DNA of 64,000 bases, taken from positions 930,001-994,000 of the forward strand of contig CANTUR010000154.1 of NCBI GenBank assembly GCA_947683625.1, written 5' to 3'. Origin of the DNA: Mallotus nudiflorus. Lineage: Eukaryota > Streptophyta > Magnoliopsida > Malpighiales > Euphorbiaceae. Under the pieces are notes generated by a model. That model was not told where the DNA came from. It was given only the letters and a program-made list of their open reading frames with translations, and did not search any database. The translations under genes were made by a program, and so were the position numbers. Shown here piece after piece: positions 1 through 12,189 of the stretch. Every line of letters begins with the position of its first letter. Positions within the stretch are counted from its first letter, which is position 1.

Positions 1-1796
1 AATCCTAGAATTCAATCTAGAGTATTTAAGTACGGAAACAGAATTAGGGTTCGACCAGATATCACGTTTTACAAGAATTCTACCGAAAATCCGACAGAAC
101 CTCCCCTGTAAAACGGACATCTCTCTACTCAAAAGAGTAGAGCCGACCCTGCAAGAAATACACTTCGAAAAACAGGCTCAACACAAATCCATAATCCCTC
201 GGTCGGACTCCAGACTACAATCTACCGACCGGGGTCCACACACACAGAATAATTTTGAAAATACCAAAAATACCCTTAAAACCTAAAAATACATTTTATA
301 CGTAGAAATTACGTAATCAACCTTTAAACACAGTAAAAACCGATAAAAACTCATTTTATTAGAAAAACCGTATATTATATGTATAATTGAAAATAATTCA
401 CGAAAAATAGTTTTAATTAGTTAAAAATACCAAATAATTTGTAGAAATCATTTTTATACCTTAAATAACTATTAAAACCAATTAAATTACATTTTTAGAC
501 AATTTAGGGTAAAATTACCAAAATACCCCTATATATATAAATATACTTAAATTACTTCAAAAACTCACCAAAAATTATACAATTATCCAAAATTAATTTT
601 CTCAATATATTTATCAATAATATCAATAATTAAACTCAATTAACCAATTAAATTCAATTAAAAACATAATTAACCCTAATTTCTCAAAATCACATAAACT
701 TCAATAATTCAAAATAAATACTTAGAAATTCATAAAAATTCCAAATAAATTCCTATAATTCATTTCAACACCTAATTTAACCATAAACTCCAATTTCATA
801 ATTTAAATAATTAATTTCAGAAAATTAGAAAATAATATTAAAATATTCAAAAATACTCAAAAATCCAAAAATTCTACAAAAATTCATACATGTAGATTAA
901 GCTACTAGGAACAATATTTGTGAAGGGAGTTTTCATGAATCAATCAATTCAAAGCTCAAAAAAATTGAAAACCCTAATATGACCGAATTCGAAAAATTGA
1001 AACTTAAGCAAATCTAAACCATTTTAGCTCAAACCAAAGCTAGAATCACACTCATCGGAGCTCAAGGAGAAGAAAGAGACTAGCGGTGTCGAAAACGGTG
1101 GCCGAAAATGGGAGAAACGGCAAAGGGAAGATTTCGGTCAAAAATGGAAAACAGGGGCTGCCGGGTGCCGGGGAAGGGAGCTGCTGGCGGCGAAGGACGG
1201 CTGGGAACGACGGTGGCAAGCCGGGAGGCACACCGACGGTAGGTGACCGGAGTTGCAGCGGGAGGGAAGGGAGTCGGGTGCACAGGAAGAAGAAGAAAAA
1301 GAAAAAGAAAAAGAAAAAGAAAAAGAAAGGAAAGAAAAAGAAAAGAAAATGAAAAGAAAAAGAAAAAAGAAAAAAAAGAAAAAGAAAAAAATAAAATAAT
1401 AATAAAATTTTTTTTAATATTTTAATAATACATAAAATAATTAAATAATAATAAATAAATAAATAAATAATAAAATATTAGGGTAATACATTAAACCCTA
1501 ATTAAATAAATATACACACACATAGGCTTTATTTAGTATTTTAAAAATACGTATGAGTTCATGCAAGTCCGAAAATATATTTAAAATAATCAATAATAAA
1601 TTATTTACGTGAAAATTTCCCCGAAAATGCAAGTCCCGGGAAAATTTTACTTAAAACACTGTAAATAATATACAATATTAAAAATAGGTTTTAAATACAT
1701 ATCAACTCGTGAAAATATCGTAATATATATACAAAAATTATTAACACTGCATATCCCGGTACAGTGTAAAAATATTTAAAAACACGGGATATTACA
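1..1796 (-). mobile_element. Chromovirus-type long LTR, cut by the window edge
   Basis: Read on the minus strand it begins TGTAATATCCCG at 1796, the usual start of long plant Ty3 chromovirus LTRs, and it aligns by eye with 31154-34041 and 35728-38597. Shared blocks include the AT-rich tract around 880-980, the GC-rich leader at about 1040-1290 next to a purine-rich run (pyrimidine-rich on the sense strand), and the segment at 50-240 with TTTTACAAGAATTCTACC. The other LTR end lies left of the window, so I cannot tell a solo LTR from a full element. It interrupts the integrase of the Copia element to its right. Short ORFs in the GC-rich and lysine-coding parts look like non-coding leader sequence. 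Confidence 0.75.
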
Positions 1797-2436
1797 AGAG
1801 AATCATTGTTCAAGTTAGAAGATGGCAATCTATTAATCAAATAAACAGCAGTAGACAAAGCTTCATACCAAAAATGAGAAGGAATACAATACTCAATTAG
1901 AAGAGTTCTAACAACATCAAGAAGATGGCGATTCTTTCTTTCAGCCACACCGTTTTACTGTGGAGTGAAAGGACAAGAACGTTGTGATATGATCCCATGA
2001 CTTTGAAGAAAAAATTAAAATGCATTTGACATATATTCACCACCTAAATCAGATTGCAAGATTTTGATTTTGGCAGAAAATTGTGTTTCAACTAAAGCAA
2101 GAAAGACCTTAAACATAGAGAAAACCTCACTTTTAAACCAAAGAAAATATACCCAAGTGAGTGAAATCATCAATAAATGAAATGAAGTATTTGTAATTTT
2201 CATGAGAAATTACAAGTGCAATACCCCCATACATCAGTATGCACCAGTTTAAAAGGTTTGGTGGTGCGGCTTTTATGCAAAGGAAAAGGAAGTGTTTTGC
2301 TTTTACCAAGTTTGCAAAATGCATAATCAATAATATCACTATTAGAAGAAACTGAATTTTTATTTCCAAGTAAACCAAATTTAAGCAAGAATCGAAGTAT
2401 ATGAGAATTAGGGTGTCCTAAACGTTTATGCCACAT
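1797..2436 (-). pseudogene. Copia GAG-pre-integrase and integrase core, broken
   Basis: Minus-strand frames give a zinc-binding start (WHKRLGHPN at about 2400-2436), then a core domain with VHTDVWG and FIDDFT, then the AERKNRHLLD segment at 1900-1948 ending near LINRLPSSN. These are standard landmarks of Copia integrase. The frame shifts at least twice (near 2200 and 2000), and the protein is cut at 1797 by the chromovirus-type LTR. Confidence 0.8.
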
Positions 2437-3792
2437 TTATAATCACATTGAACAACATTACAAGCAACATAATTTGACACCAAAGAAGGAGATAGAAGCA
2501 AAGGAAATAGACGTCCCACTTTAGGTCCCTTCGCGATCATCTTCCCTGACACTTGATCCTGCACAAGACAACCAGAAGTTGAAAATAGAACAGTACATTT
2601 ATTGTCAACTAATTGGCCGACAGATATAAGATTAGTGGACAACTTAGGAGACACAAAAATAGTATTTAAAGAGACTGAAATATCACCAACAGCTATGATA
2701 GGTAAGGAATTACCATCTATAGTATGAATCCGAAGATCTCTTTTATATTTTCTAATATTATTTAAAGGTAAGGCAGTGTTGGTCATGTGATTAGAAGCAC
2801 CAGAATCAAAATACCAAGGTTTAGGATTAGAATTTTTGTTACCTGAAAGGCCTAAAGCAGAAAGGGCAGAAACTATCATTCGTTGGATCATTTTAGGAGT
2901 AATAGAAGATTGACAAGGATTAGGAGCATTCGAGGAATCAACCGAGACATTGTAGGCAATTTTAGACTTCTTTGGAGGCTGAATGGAACAATCTTTGATG
3001 ATATGCCCTGTTTTCTTACAATAATTGCAGAATTTTTTAGTATAATTAGTAGCAATGTGCCTAAATACTTTGCAACTATAGCACTGGACATTAGTTATAT
3101 CTTTGCCTCCTTTCAACCTTCCTTGAGCAGCGTAGGCAACAGGAATTGGAGCAGAATTTTGTGCTTTCCGCTCTAAGACAACCTGAATAATAAGCCGTTT
3201 TTCTTCCCTGAGAAGCTTTCCCACACAAATATCGAATAAAGGAACTGGTTCTCTATTCATCATGTTGGACCTGATTGCTTCAAACTCCCTTCTTAACTTC
3301 ATTAAAAACTAGTCATGCTTGCTAATCTCATGCACACTTTGGATAGCAATGAGTCCTTCAGGAGGTACACTTTCATACACAATATCAGTGTACTTAGCCT
3401 AAAGATTTCCAAAAGAAGAATAAAACTCTTGGATTGACATACTCCTTGGCTAAGTTGACCTAACTCGAGTTCTAATTGGAACCTTCGTGCTATATTGCTT
3501 TGGTTGTAAATTTTCTTCAAGTAATCTCACATTTCTCTAGAGGTTTTATAAGGCTTGAGATTAAGAAGTATGGATGGTTCCACACTTCCAAGAATCCAAG
3601 ACATAATCTAAGCATCCTTCACCTCCCAACATATTTCTCCTTCTTCTTCTTGCTATTAGGTGCAGGATCTATCCCATCAATGTGACCCCATAATTCCTTT
3701 CCCTTGACAAAGATCTGAAATTGGAATGCCCAGGCAGAATAGTTCTTGCCATCAAATCGAACAAGAAAATGTTCAAATCGTTCTAAAGACAT
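2418..3792 (-). pseudogene. Copia gag and protease, degenerate
   Basis: The likely gag start is the ATG ending at 3792 (MSLERFEHFLVRFDGKNY), followed by many stops to 3302. The frame from 3302 to 2418 is open. It holds a damaged first knuckle (CYSCKVFRHIATNY, last Cys replaced by Tyr), an intact second CCHC knuckle (CNYCKKTGHIIKDC) and the aspartic protease motif WYFDSGASNHMT. Function once: RNA packaging and polyprotein cleavage. Now non-functional because of stops and the frame change into integrase. Confidence 0.8.
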
Positions 3793-3930
3793 GATTCAAC
3801 CAGAAAAAGAACTAAAAAATCAAGTCCAAGAAAACAGAATAGAAGAACACAAAAAGAACAAGAACAAAAAAACTAAGATCTTAGAGCTAGACAAGGAACC
3901 AAGCGCAAGATGAAATGATCTCAGAGTTTA

Positions 3931-3943
3931 GGCTCTGATACCA
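3931..3943 (-). promoter_or_regulatory. Copia primer-binding site
   Basis: The minus strand reads TGGTATCAGAGCC directly after the LTR end TCA. It matches the 3' end of plant initiator methionine tRNA, the usual minus-strand primer of Copia elements, and fixes the LTR edge at 3944. Confidence 0.9.
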
Positions 3944-4148
3944 TGAAAAAAAAAAAGAGATTTTATGAAATGTTTTCTGAAATATTTTTTGTGTTATTTC
4001 ACTTAACAAAAGTACAATATATAGACATCAGGAATTATCAAATCCCTTAATCCTAGGGTCTAATATAGTAAGCATAATTAGATCCCATAATCCTAGGCCT
4101 ATTATAGGAAGAAATACAGCAGTAATTACAACAATAATATATACAACA
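3944..4148 (-). repeat. 5' LTR of the Copia element, about 205 bp
   Basis: The minus strand starts TGTTGTATATA near 4148 and ends TTTCA at 3944 next to the primer site. The outer edge could be 4133 instead, because ACAACA occurs at both places, and no partner LTR is in the window to decide. Confidence 0.65.
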
Positions 4149-4230
4149 ATAATGAAAATCTTTGAGAGATAATCAAGGGATATACAGTTATATGGAAAAA
4201 AATTAAATAAGAAAAGAAAAGTATATTGAC

Positions 4231-7200
4231 ACCAGTTATTGGAGCAGCATTGTTTTCTTCCAATTGCATACTCGTGGAATTTTCTGAATCATGAATAGAG
4301 GAAATATAGGAATGTGAAGCAGCTGAGGAATTTGAACCCAACATGATAGGGTGAATACCCACAGTCTCCCATGGGAGACTCAAATAGGGAATGCTCCATT
4401 GTAAACCTCTTGCAAACTCATAATATTCAACTGATAGTGTAACAGCCAACCATCTAGAAAGTGCAAACACCTGAATGTAGCAAACAATTCTCTGTGTAAA
4501 AGAAAAGGTATGAGATTGCTCTTAGTGTTACGATGATGACAATGATAGAAAACTTATTAGCTTTAATTAATACATTATGTAGAGATGGGACTCGAAGACG
4601 AAGGATACATTTACAATGTCCTGAATTTTCTGCAACTGAAATTTATATTTGAATTTAACATCAGCTTAAATCACATCACGTATGAGATCATATGTTGAGA
4701 AAGTGGAGTGATGATTTTTCTAAATTTCATTCTGGCCATCCAAATGTTTTAAGCATCAGAAGTATAGAATATCATGAAGTATCTAAACAATGACTTTTTG
4801 TAAGTTAAAGTATCATACAAAAAGATTCCTTGTAGGATCTGAAGTCAGCAAAGATGTTGGTCTTGAAAAAGCACCACTAAACTGAAGGCTTGCTGTTGAC
4901 ACGGTTAGCTGTCCAGCAGCCAGACAAGATGCTAGGAAAATAGAAGTTGCAACACCTGAACTTACATAAGATATTGTAGTTACGGAATCTGAATTTGTAT
5001 TGTAAAATATAGATCAGGAAATCTCCAGAAACCAAGGAGGACACCACATCATACCTTAAAATCAGTAGAAGCAAAAAATGAAAAACACGATCCTTACAGT
5101 GTCTCACTTGTAGAATGTTAGATGGTAGATTTTTGTTTCCAGCAACATCTCCAGTTGTATTTTAAGGAACATTAACAGAAACAATACCATCATCAGCATG
5201 TATCTGCACGATGTATTTGCTCCTACTTATCCCATGGAAGCTGCATTCCATTAAAATGAATATGTCAAAACATCATAAAGAAACATGATAAAAATTTAAT
5301 GGTTTCTAGTTGCCCTTGTGTGTGAATGTAGATCTAAGTGCTTATTTATTGCATAGCATACATATGTACTAGTATCGTATTCTTGCCCCTGCAAATGGCC
5401 CCCTGAGATTGAGAGGGATGAAGAATTGAAGCCAAATACAGGCTTCATGAACTCTATCGACACTGGGATGGTGTGTCCTTTCGTCCTTGAAGTAGACATT
5501 GTACTCAGTCTCACATCAGGCCTTTGAAGATCTAAAATAATGTCATATAAATGTCACGAGGGTAGTACATTTAATGTAGTAGGTCATACCATAAAGGAAA
5601 GTAACGGGAGAAATTGGAGAAATGGAAGTCCCCGATCTGCTTATTATAGAGCTTGAATTAAAGCCTATTGTGACGATGGCAATGCTAGATACGTTCACCA
5701 CCTGAAAGAGGACAATGTGAATGAAATGAGGACTAAAAATCACAAAGAAAAGTTAGAAATAGTTAAATGAGCATCAATCTGTTCAAACAATGAGCATAAA
5801 GAAAGCAAAATAACTCCACACACCTACTAACCTGAAAGCCAAATCTGCGGTTCCCAAGACTTTCTCCATTTATAGGAACAAGTCCACCCTCGCTGATGTT
5901 AAGAGAATCTTGAATTTCAATAGAGGAATTGACAACGGGTTCCGAAAAGGACACGCACGGCTTCAACTTATCATATTCATTTGTTGCCTGCACAGGTATA
6001 GTTTGTTTGTCAAGCTGAAGTAGCTTTTCAGGAATAGGAGTCCTCAGGTCAACAAACACACTTCTTCTATCTGCCAATATAAAACAACAATTAAATGAAA
6101 TGGACTCACAAAACATTGACATCGGGAATTTGTCCACCGATTTTGGTACCCTCAACTACAAGTTCAAGAAGTAGTTGCTTCAACCATTGTAATTGTACAT
6201 AACATTAAGAAGGTCACAATATCAAAAGCATGCAAAATTGCACGGTTTAACATGTCACTATAAAACATCTATATGCTATCATTTAGCAGGCATATTACAA
6301 CCCAAAAAAATAATATTGATAGAATATCCCTGTTTGCTATACATATAGTGTGGATATAGTTTTATTTTAACATGAGAAACAGCTAAACTCACCATAGTGC
6401 ACGTAGAAACTAGAATTTGCTGCTCTTATAAAACTGTTTCCGGCCGTGTCTGTACAAAAATTTTTATCCATGGTCAGTATCGCTCGTCCATACTGAACAG
6501 TAGGTGATAAATCTACCACAAGTGAATATTTGAGGTTTGGTTCCAGAATAGTCAGTGAAGATGATATTACTTTGCCAACGCCATAGACCAGCAGCTGTTG
6601 AGAGATTAACAATCTATAAGAAAATACTATTTTCAATCAATAGCATATGAATCAGAAAAGAGCTTATGCTGAGATATTGACTTTATTTGCACCATTTCTT
6701 CATATTAATGCATGCTTATTGATCATCAGACATAAACTCGAAGAAAACCAGCATTATGACAAAAAAGAAAATACATTTTAACTAAAACCATACTTAAAAC
6801 ATATGAAAGATAAGAAGTATGTCCTTATGGCAAGTCCATACTTATGAGTACCATGCATCAATCACATAAAAACATATAAAATCATTCAGAGCACAGATAC
6901 ACTTTCTCTGGCACAAAAAACTCACGTTGCATGCGTTCACAGATGAACATCCAAAACCCCCTCCTCCAGTGCAGAGTTCAGTGAAAGAAATATTTACAGA
7001 AACATTTCGAGCATTGGTAAAAGATGTTGCTGCAGTTACATAAGCTGTTGGGGGGACAGTATCTGCACAGGAAATGCATCAATAACATTAAACTGGCTTT
7101 TAGAAAAAGCACAATTACCAACAGATTCAATCCCAAATTTAAAGGAAACTATACACTCAATTTCTTAAGGCTTGCTAATTTCATACACCTAACATTCTCT

Positions 7201-7521
7201 ACAAACCAGGTGACACTTAAATTATGCATCCAATCTGAAAGAATTTATCCCATTTCAGAACTGCAATTTTTGCTAGTCTAATAAGGTAGGGTTTGATTGT
7301 CTTCTATTCTAATAGAAAAATAAAATGTACAAGTATTTTCTCAAAAAAGGAAAAAACTAAAGACTAGGGAAAGTTTCTTGCTCAACAGTCCAGTTTTGAG
7401 TAGCACAGCCAACTCCTTGAGACCCATTGATGATGGAAACCTGAAATGTATGATTTCCATCCTGCAAGGCCTCATATAAAATTTCCCTAGCTCCGCAATC
7501 AGATGCATTGCCATAATCCAG
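4231..7521 (-). pseudogene. Truncated second copy of the Ig-like membrane protein gene
   Basis: Exons on the minus strand, by splice sites and homology to 61712-63706: 7383-7521, 6926-7062, 6393-6594, 5832-6070, 5590-5701, 5387-5531, 5098-5240, 4819-4988 and 4231-4491 (cut). The five from 5832-6070 down to 4819-4988 have exactly the lengths of their partners (239, 112, 145, 143, 170). Introns align too, so this is a DNA duplication and not a retrocopy. Damage: a TAA stop at 5162-5164 where the other copy has Gln, a disrupted donor after 7383 (G then AGCAAG), loss of the C-terminal membrane exons, and a Tat insertion in the next intron. Upstream exons encode family-like text such as DTVPPTAYVTAATSF and QLLVYGVGKV. 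Confidence 0.85.
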
Positions 7522-7551
7522 CTGCATGCATCAGGTATTAAAAATAAGAAG

Positions 7552-7947
7552 TGATACCCATATATATATTCCTATTTAATTAAGGTTTCTATTTCCGGTA
7601 CAGGTTACTCGGAAATGAAAGACATTCAGAAAAAAGTTTCTAAAACAGAAGACTCCTAAAAAAAAATGAACACTCTACCAATTGGTTTAAGATTCCTAGT
7701 CAAAGAGGAATTATACTTCTTTCAGGTTTAAACATTACTATCGCTATAAATAGGACATTATATCTCTCGTTCTCATTCATTCTATTCTCTTGTATTCTTA
7801 TTGATCTCCTTCTCTCTCTAAATTCTCTCTCTATATACTCTGACTTAAGCATCGAAGGGTTTGTAGGGATTCTCCTCACTTCTCACGTTACCCTTTGTTG
7901 ACCACTTACAGAGTTCCAACTCAAGAGTTCCGAAAAGTAAGTTATCA
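7552..7947 (+). repeat. 5' LTR of the Tat element (396 bp)
   Basis: It starts TGATACCCATATATATATTC and ends GTTATCA. It carries CTATAAATAGGAC-type TATA sequence near 7743 followed by pyrimidine-rich sequence. It aligns along its length with 16482-16888, with many substitutions and small indels, so the insertion is old. Confidence 0.9.
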
Positions 7948-7949
7948 AG

Positions 7950-7965
7950 TGGCACTATCTATGGA
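7950..7965 (+). promoter_or_regulatory. Tat primer-binding site
   Basis: TGGCACTATCTATGGA lies two bases after the LTR. It is a mutated form of the TGGCGCCGTCTGTGGG-like site usual in Tat and Athila elements. The related element at 24392-28513 has TGGTGCCATCTGTGGG at the same place. Confidence 0.8.
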
Positions 7966-8017
7966 AACTCTTGAGAAAAATTCATTCGTGCATCTGCCAA
8001 ACTAAGACGTTGACGCT

Positions 8018-9640
8018 ATGACTTCTAACCCGCTACTAATCTCGATTCCTGACACTCACATCAACCTCTTCACCCCTATTTCTCTAATTAATTTGTCAAC
8101 ACCTCTTATAACGACGGTACCTCCAACCACTTTTCAGTATGCCAGACCTTCATTTGATGGTACACACGTTCCTCTTGAAAACACCCAAGGGTTGCCGGCT
8201 CTTGGCACCGATTTTCCATATTATGCCCCTTTATAACATCATCACCGACCTATATCCTCCATACCTTTTCCAAATCTAATAGATACACCAGCCATAACTA
8301 CGCTTAACCTAAACACTGTGATCGAAACACTCAACCTCACCCTAACAAACAAAGAAGCAATGATACAAAACATTCAAGCTCAGAAACCCCTAATGCAACA
8401 ACAATTAAATACTTTGATTCAAAGTGGCAACCTTGGACCAGCTAACATAGAAAATACCACACCTCTGGAATTGCTTGGAGGGAGCAAGGGGAAAAGTAAA
8501 GTTCCAGAAGGAGAATCCAGCTCAATAATTTTGGCTCTCGTCGATTCAAAATTAACCCAAAAGGTTGAAGAGGTTATACATAAAGCCCACACGAGACCAA
8601 GGAAGGAAGATGAATGTGTTATGGAAAGCAAAACACCCTTTATAAATAGGATAATCTAGATAGAAATCCCAACTAAGTTCAGGATGCCACAACTAGATCA
8701 ATATGATGGAACTAGAGATCCCGTCAACCATGTATCCTCATTTAAAACAAGAATGTTGCTTCAGAACATAAATGATGGAATCATGTGCAGATTTTTCCTA
8801 AGCACACTCATGAAGAATGCTCAAAAATGGTTTTACCAACTTCCTAAGAATTCCATCACTTCTTTTGAAGACCTGGCTGAGAAGTTTTGAACTAGGTTCA
8901 TCACTAACATTCCTCCAGCCAAAAATATTAATGACCTCCGAATGTGCCAACAAGAGGTTGATGAATCACTACAAAGTTACCTAGATCGGCTTAACAAGGT
9001 GGCTATGCAAATCAAAAATTTTATGGACGAAGTTGCTAACAAAGCCCTCAAGAATGGCACCATACTCAAAAAACTCAAAGATAAAATAATAATAAAAGAA
9101 CCCAGCACTTTCACTAAGGTGGTAGCCATAGCGATCAAAATGATAAAAATGGATAAAGACAGAAGGATGCGAAGGGAGGAAGAAAAAGCATCAGCTAAAA
9201 AAAAGACGTCAAGACCCAAAAGAGCAAGCTTTCCATGAACAAATTTCAAAAACCCAGTGGAAATATTTGCAAAGGAAGCCAACAGATACACACCTTTAAA
9301 TACCTTTAGATTTAGGATCCTCATGTGAGTTAGATAGAATGGCATGGGAATTACCCCAGCCAAAAGAATAAGCCCAAATCAAAGAGCCACGTAAGATAAA
9401 AGACACTATTGCCAGTATCACTGGGACTACGGGTACGACACTAAGTCCTATAGAGAATTGAAGAATGCCATAGAAAAACTAGTGCAAAATGGTAGACTCG
9501 ACAACTTCATTGACATATGTAGAGGAACTAGGAATCCAAATGTGCAAGAACATGACAGACCAGAACTAAAGAAGGCCCGAACCAAACCAACCGGGGTCAT
9601 TAACATAATAATTAGGAGAAAATGCCGAGAAAATACCTAA
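8018..9640 (+). pseudogene. Tat gag (retrotrans_gag), with stops
   Basis: One discontinuous plus-strand frame runs from MTSNPLLISI at 8018 through VIETLNLTLTNKEAM to a capsid-like core at 8684-9238 (PQLDQYDGTRDPVNHVSSF, MKNAQKWFYQLPKNSITSF, QQEVDESLQSYLDRLNK), matching the retrotrans_gag pattern. It ends in a basic tail. A zinc knuckle is not evident. Stops interrupt at about 8234, 8657, 8888 and 9236, so no full gag can be made. Confidence 0.8.
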
Positions 9641-9686
9641 AAGGAGCTGTGGAGAAGGACTAGCTCTTAAGAAGAGAGAGATCATC

Positions 9687-9950
9687 ATGTTTGATTATAA
9701 GGACATGGACCATGTTTGGCACCCTCACAATAACGCCCTAGTGGTAAGCACATACGTTAACAATTATCTGGTGAAGAGGTTACTGGTCAATGACGGAAGC
9801 GCCATTAACGCACTGTCTTGGAAAGCTTACAAAGCAATACGAGGTTCCATCATTAACCTAAAAGCTATCCAGAATCCCATTACAAGTTTCTACGAAGGAA
9901 CCATACAGCTGATGGGAATTATAGGGCTAAGTCTGGAATTTAAAAATTAA
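9687..9950 (+). pseudogene. Tat retropepsin-like protease fragment
   Basis: An open stretch with HNNALVVSTYVNNYLVKRLL and then VNDGSAINALSW, which corresponds to the catalytic D-[GS]-[SG] region of Tat proteases with the family-typical DGS. It sits between gag and RT as expected. A stop at 9948 and the absence of a continuous frame to RT show decay. Confidence 0.7.
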
Positions 9951-10369
9951 GACATTGAAGAAACAAAAGTCATTAAATCCCTATTCAATATAGTGGATCT
10001 CCCACTGGCATATAATGACATCATAGGATGACCAGCACTCTTTGAAATAGATGCAATCATAAGTATCCAACACCTTACCATAAAGATTCCAATCGAGGGC
10101 AAAACTCTTACAATCCGTGGAGATTAACACATAGTCAAGCAATGCTACTAGATGGCAATCAAACCTCAGACGAAAGCTTTCCCCTTATAAAGTTGGGAGA
10201 TAGAGAAACAAGGAGCCGGACCTGAACCATTCGATGACACTCAAACATTATAAATTACTAAGAGGAAGACGGTAAAGATCGGTAATGAACTTGACTCTGA
10301 AACTAAGCGAGGAATAAATTAAGTCTCACTAAGCACTTAAGGGGTTTTTCCTTTCAGACGTTGGAGATA

Positions 10370-11620
10370 ACTAGAGTGGATCCTCAGATTACCTCACATA
10401 GCTTGAACATCAGACTAGGGGAGAAGCTAGTGATCTAAAAAAAGAGAATTTTTCCATTCGAGAGGTAGAAGATAATAGCCAAAGAAACAAAGAAGCTACT
10501 AGAAGCTAGGTTCATCAAAGAAGTTACCCAGCCCGAATGGGTAGCTAACATGGTGCTAGTAAAAAAGTCAAACAACAAGTATAAAATGTGCATGGTCTAC
10601 ACTGACCTTAATCGAGCATGCCCCAAGGATAGTTACCCACTGCCAAAAATTGACCAACTAGTAGACTCTATCGCTAGCCATGGCATATACAGTTTTGTTG
10701 ACGTAACACAAGGATGTCACCAAATACCAATGAAGGAAGAAGACCAATAGAAAACATCCTTCATCACCCATAAAGGTTTTTGCTACTATAAACTAATGCC
10801 TTTCAGATTAAAGAATGTTAGAGCAACCTATCAGAGGATGATGTACCATGTATTCCAGGACTAGATTGGGAGAAATGTGGAAGTATATGTAGACGAAATT
10901 ATTATCAAAAGCAAGCATACAGAATAATACCCCGTAGATCTGGATCAGGTCCTCCAATTACTAAACCAGTCCAGGATTAAGCTGAATCTAGAAAAGTGCA
11001 TCTTCAGAGTCAAAGTAAGAAATTTCTTGGAGATATCCCATAGAGGTATTGAAGTTAACCCATAAAAGATGGAGGTCATTCTCAACATAAAAGCCCTAAA
11101 GACTACCCACGAACTACAAAAACTAAATGGTAGGATCATGGCTTTGGGGCATTTCATCTCCTACTTGGCCAAGCGATGCCTACCACTATTATGAGCTTTA
11201 AAAATTTTCATAAAATTGGTTTGGACTGAAGACTACTAAGCAGCCTTTTAAGATATTAAAAAATTTATATCCTCACCGCCTCTGCTCAACAGGCCGGTCC
11301 TAGAGGAAACGCTGTACTTATACCTCTCTGTTGGCTAAGAATGCATAGCTTTGATACTAGTGAAGGAGGAAGAGAGCCAGCAAAGCCCGATATACTATTT
11401 CAATAAAATACTCTCATGATCTGAGATTTGGTAACCAATGCTAGATAAACTGGCCATGGCCATTGTCCATGCATCCTGGAAGCTCAGACACTACTTCCAG
11501 GCTCATCCCATTATTGTAAGAACTAGCTTCCCCTTATGAAAAATATTACAAAGACCTAAGACTTCAGGCAGATTGGTCCAATGATCAATATTACTCAGAG
11601 AATTCGACCACAACTATGAG
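10370..11620 (+). pseudogene. Tat reverse transcriptase and RNase H
   Basis: Landmarks in order are LLEARFIKEV, PEWVANMVLVKKSN, TDLNRACPKDSYPLPKID, FVDVTQGCHQIPM, the catalytic box changed to YVDE (usually YVDD) near 10890, LNLEKCIF, and the connection region. The RNase H part has PIYYFNKILS and MAIVHASWKLRHYFQAH. Many in-frame stops (for example 10748, 10863, 10927) interrupt it. The loss of the second catalytic Asp in YVDD would by itself disable the enzyme. Confidence 0.85.
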
Positions 11621-11632
11621 TTTCAGCAACAG

Positions 11633-11938
11633 GTGAAGGCTCAAGCATTAGCAGATTTTGTTCAAGATATGACACTAGAAGATCTCACCACCACCAGAGC
11701 ACCAGAATGGAAGCTCTATGTTGATAGGGCATCCTCTACTCAAGGATCCAGTGCTAGGATGATCATTAAAGGACCACATAAAGTTTTTATTAGATATGCA
11801 GTTTGGATAAAGTATAATGCAACCAATAATGCTGCGGAGTATAAGATGATCACCATAGGATTAAAGTTAACTGTCAAAGTCAAAGCCAAGCATCTCAAGA
11901 TACACTCAAACTCTCAATTGGTAGTAAACCAGGTCTAA
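11633..11938 (+). pseudogene. Second (archaeal-type) RNase H of the Tat element
   Basis: EWKLYVDRASSTQGSSARMI followed by YNATNNAAEYKMITIGLKL and then SNSQLVVNQV matches the extra RNase H of plant Tat elements. The usual VDGSS box reads VDRASS and the SDSQL box reads SNSQL, so catalytic residues are damaged. It follows the RT-linked RNase H directly, the dual arrangement known for this lineage. Confidence 0.8.
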
Positions 11939-12189
11939 GGAACATTCCAAATTAATGATCTGAGCATCTTCAGATATGCTAGAAAAGTCATACAACACTT
12001 GAAAAAGATCGAGCAAGATAGGGGACAATAGGAAATAATTCAGATACATCAAAATAAAAACTCAAAAGCCAATCTCTTGGCCAAGTCAACAGTCGAAGAC
12101 AATCAAGCATTCAGAGACATGGAACTCATCGAAGTACTGATAAGACGCAACACCGAAGATCTAGACATCTTAGAGATACAGGAAGCCTG

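Larger units (their letters stand above)
1797..4148 (-). mobile_element. Copia LTR retrotransposon, 5' half
   Basis: Minus-strand order is LTR, tRNA-iMet primer site, gag with CCHC knuckles, protease, GAG-pre-integrase and integrase, which is Copia order. The element is cut inside integrase by the LTR at 1796, so RT, RNase H and the 3' LTR are outside the window or lost. Several frame changes and stops show it is dead. It lies just beyond the truncated 3' end of the gene copy at 4231. Confidence 0.85.

Noticed and set aside
1086..1425. Lysine-rich plus-strand ORFs
   Set aside because: They arise from an AAAAG simple repeat on the antisense side of an LTR leader and have no protein-like features.
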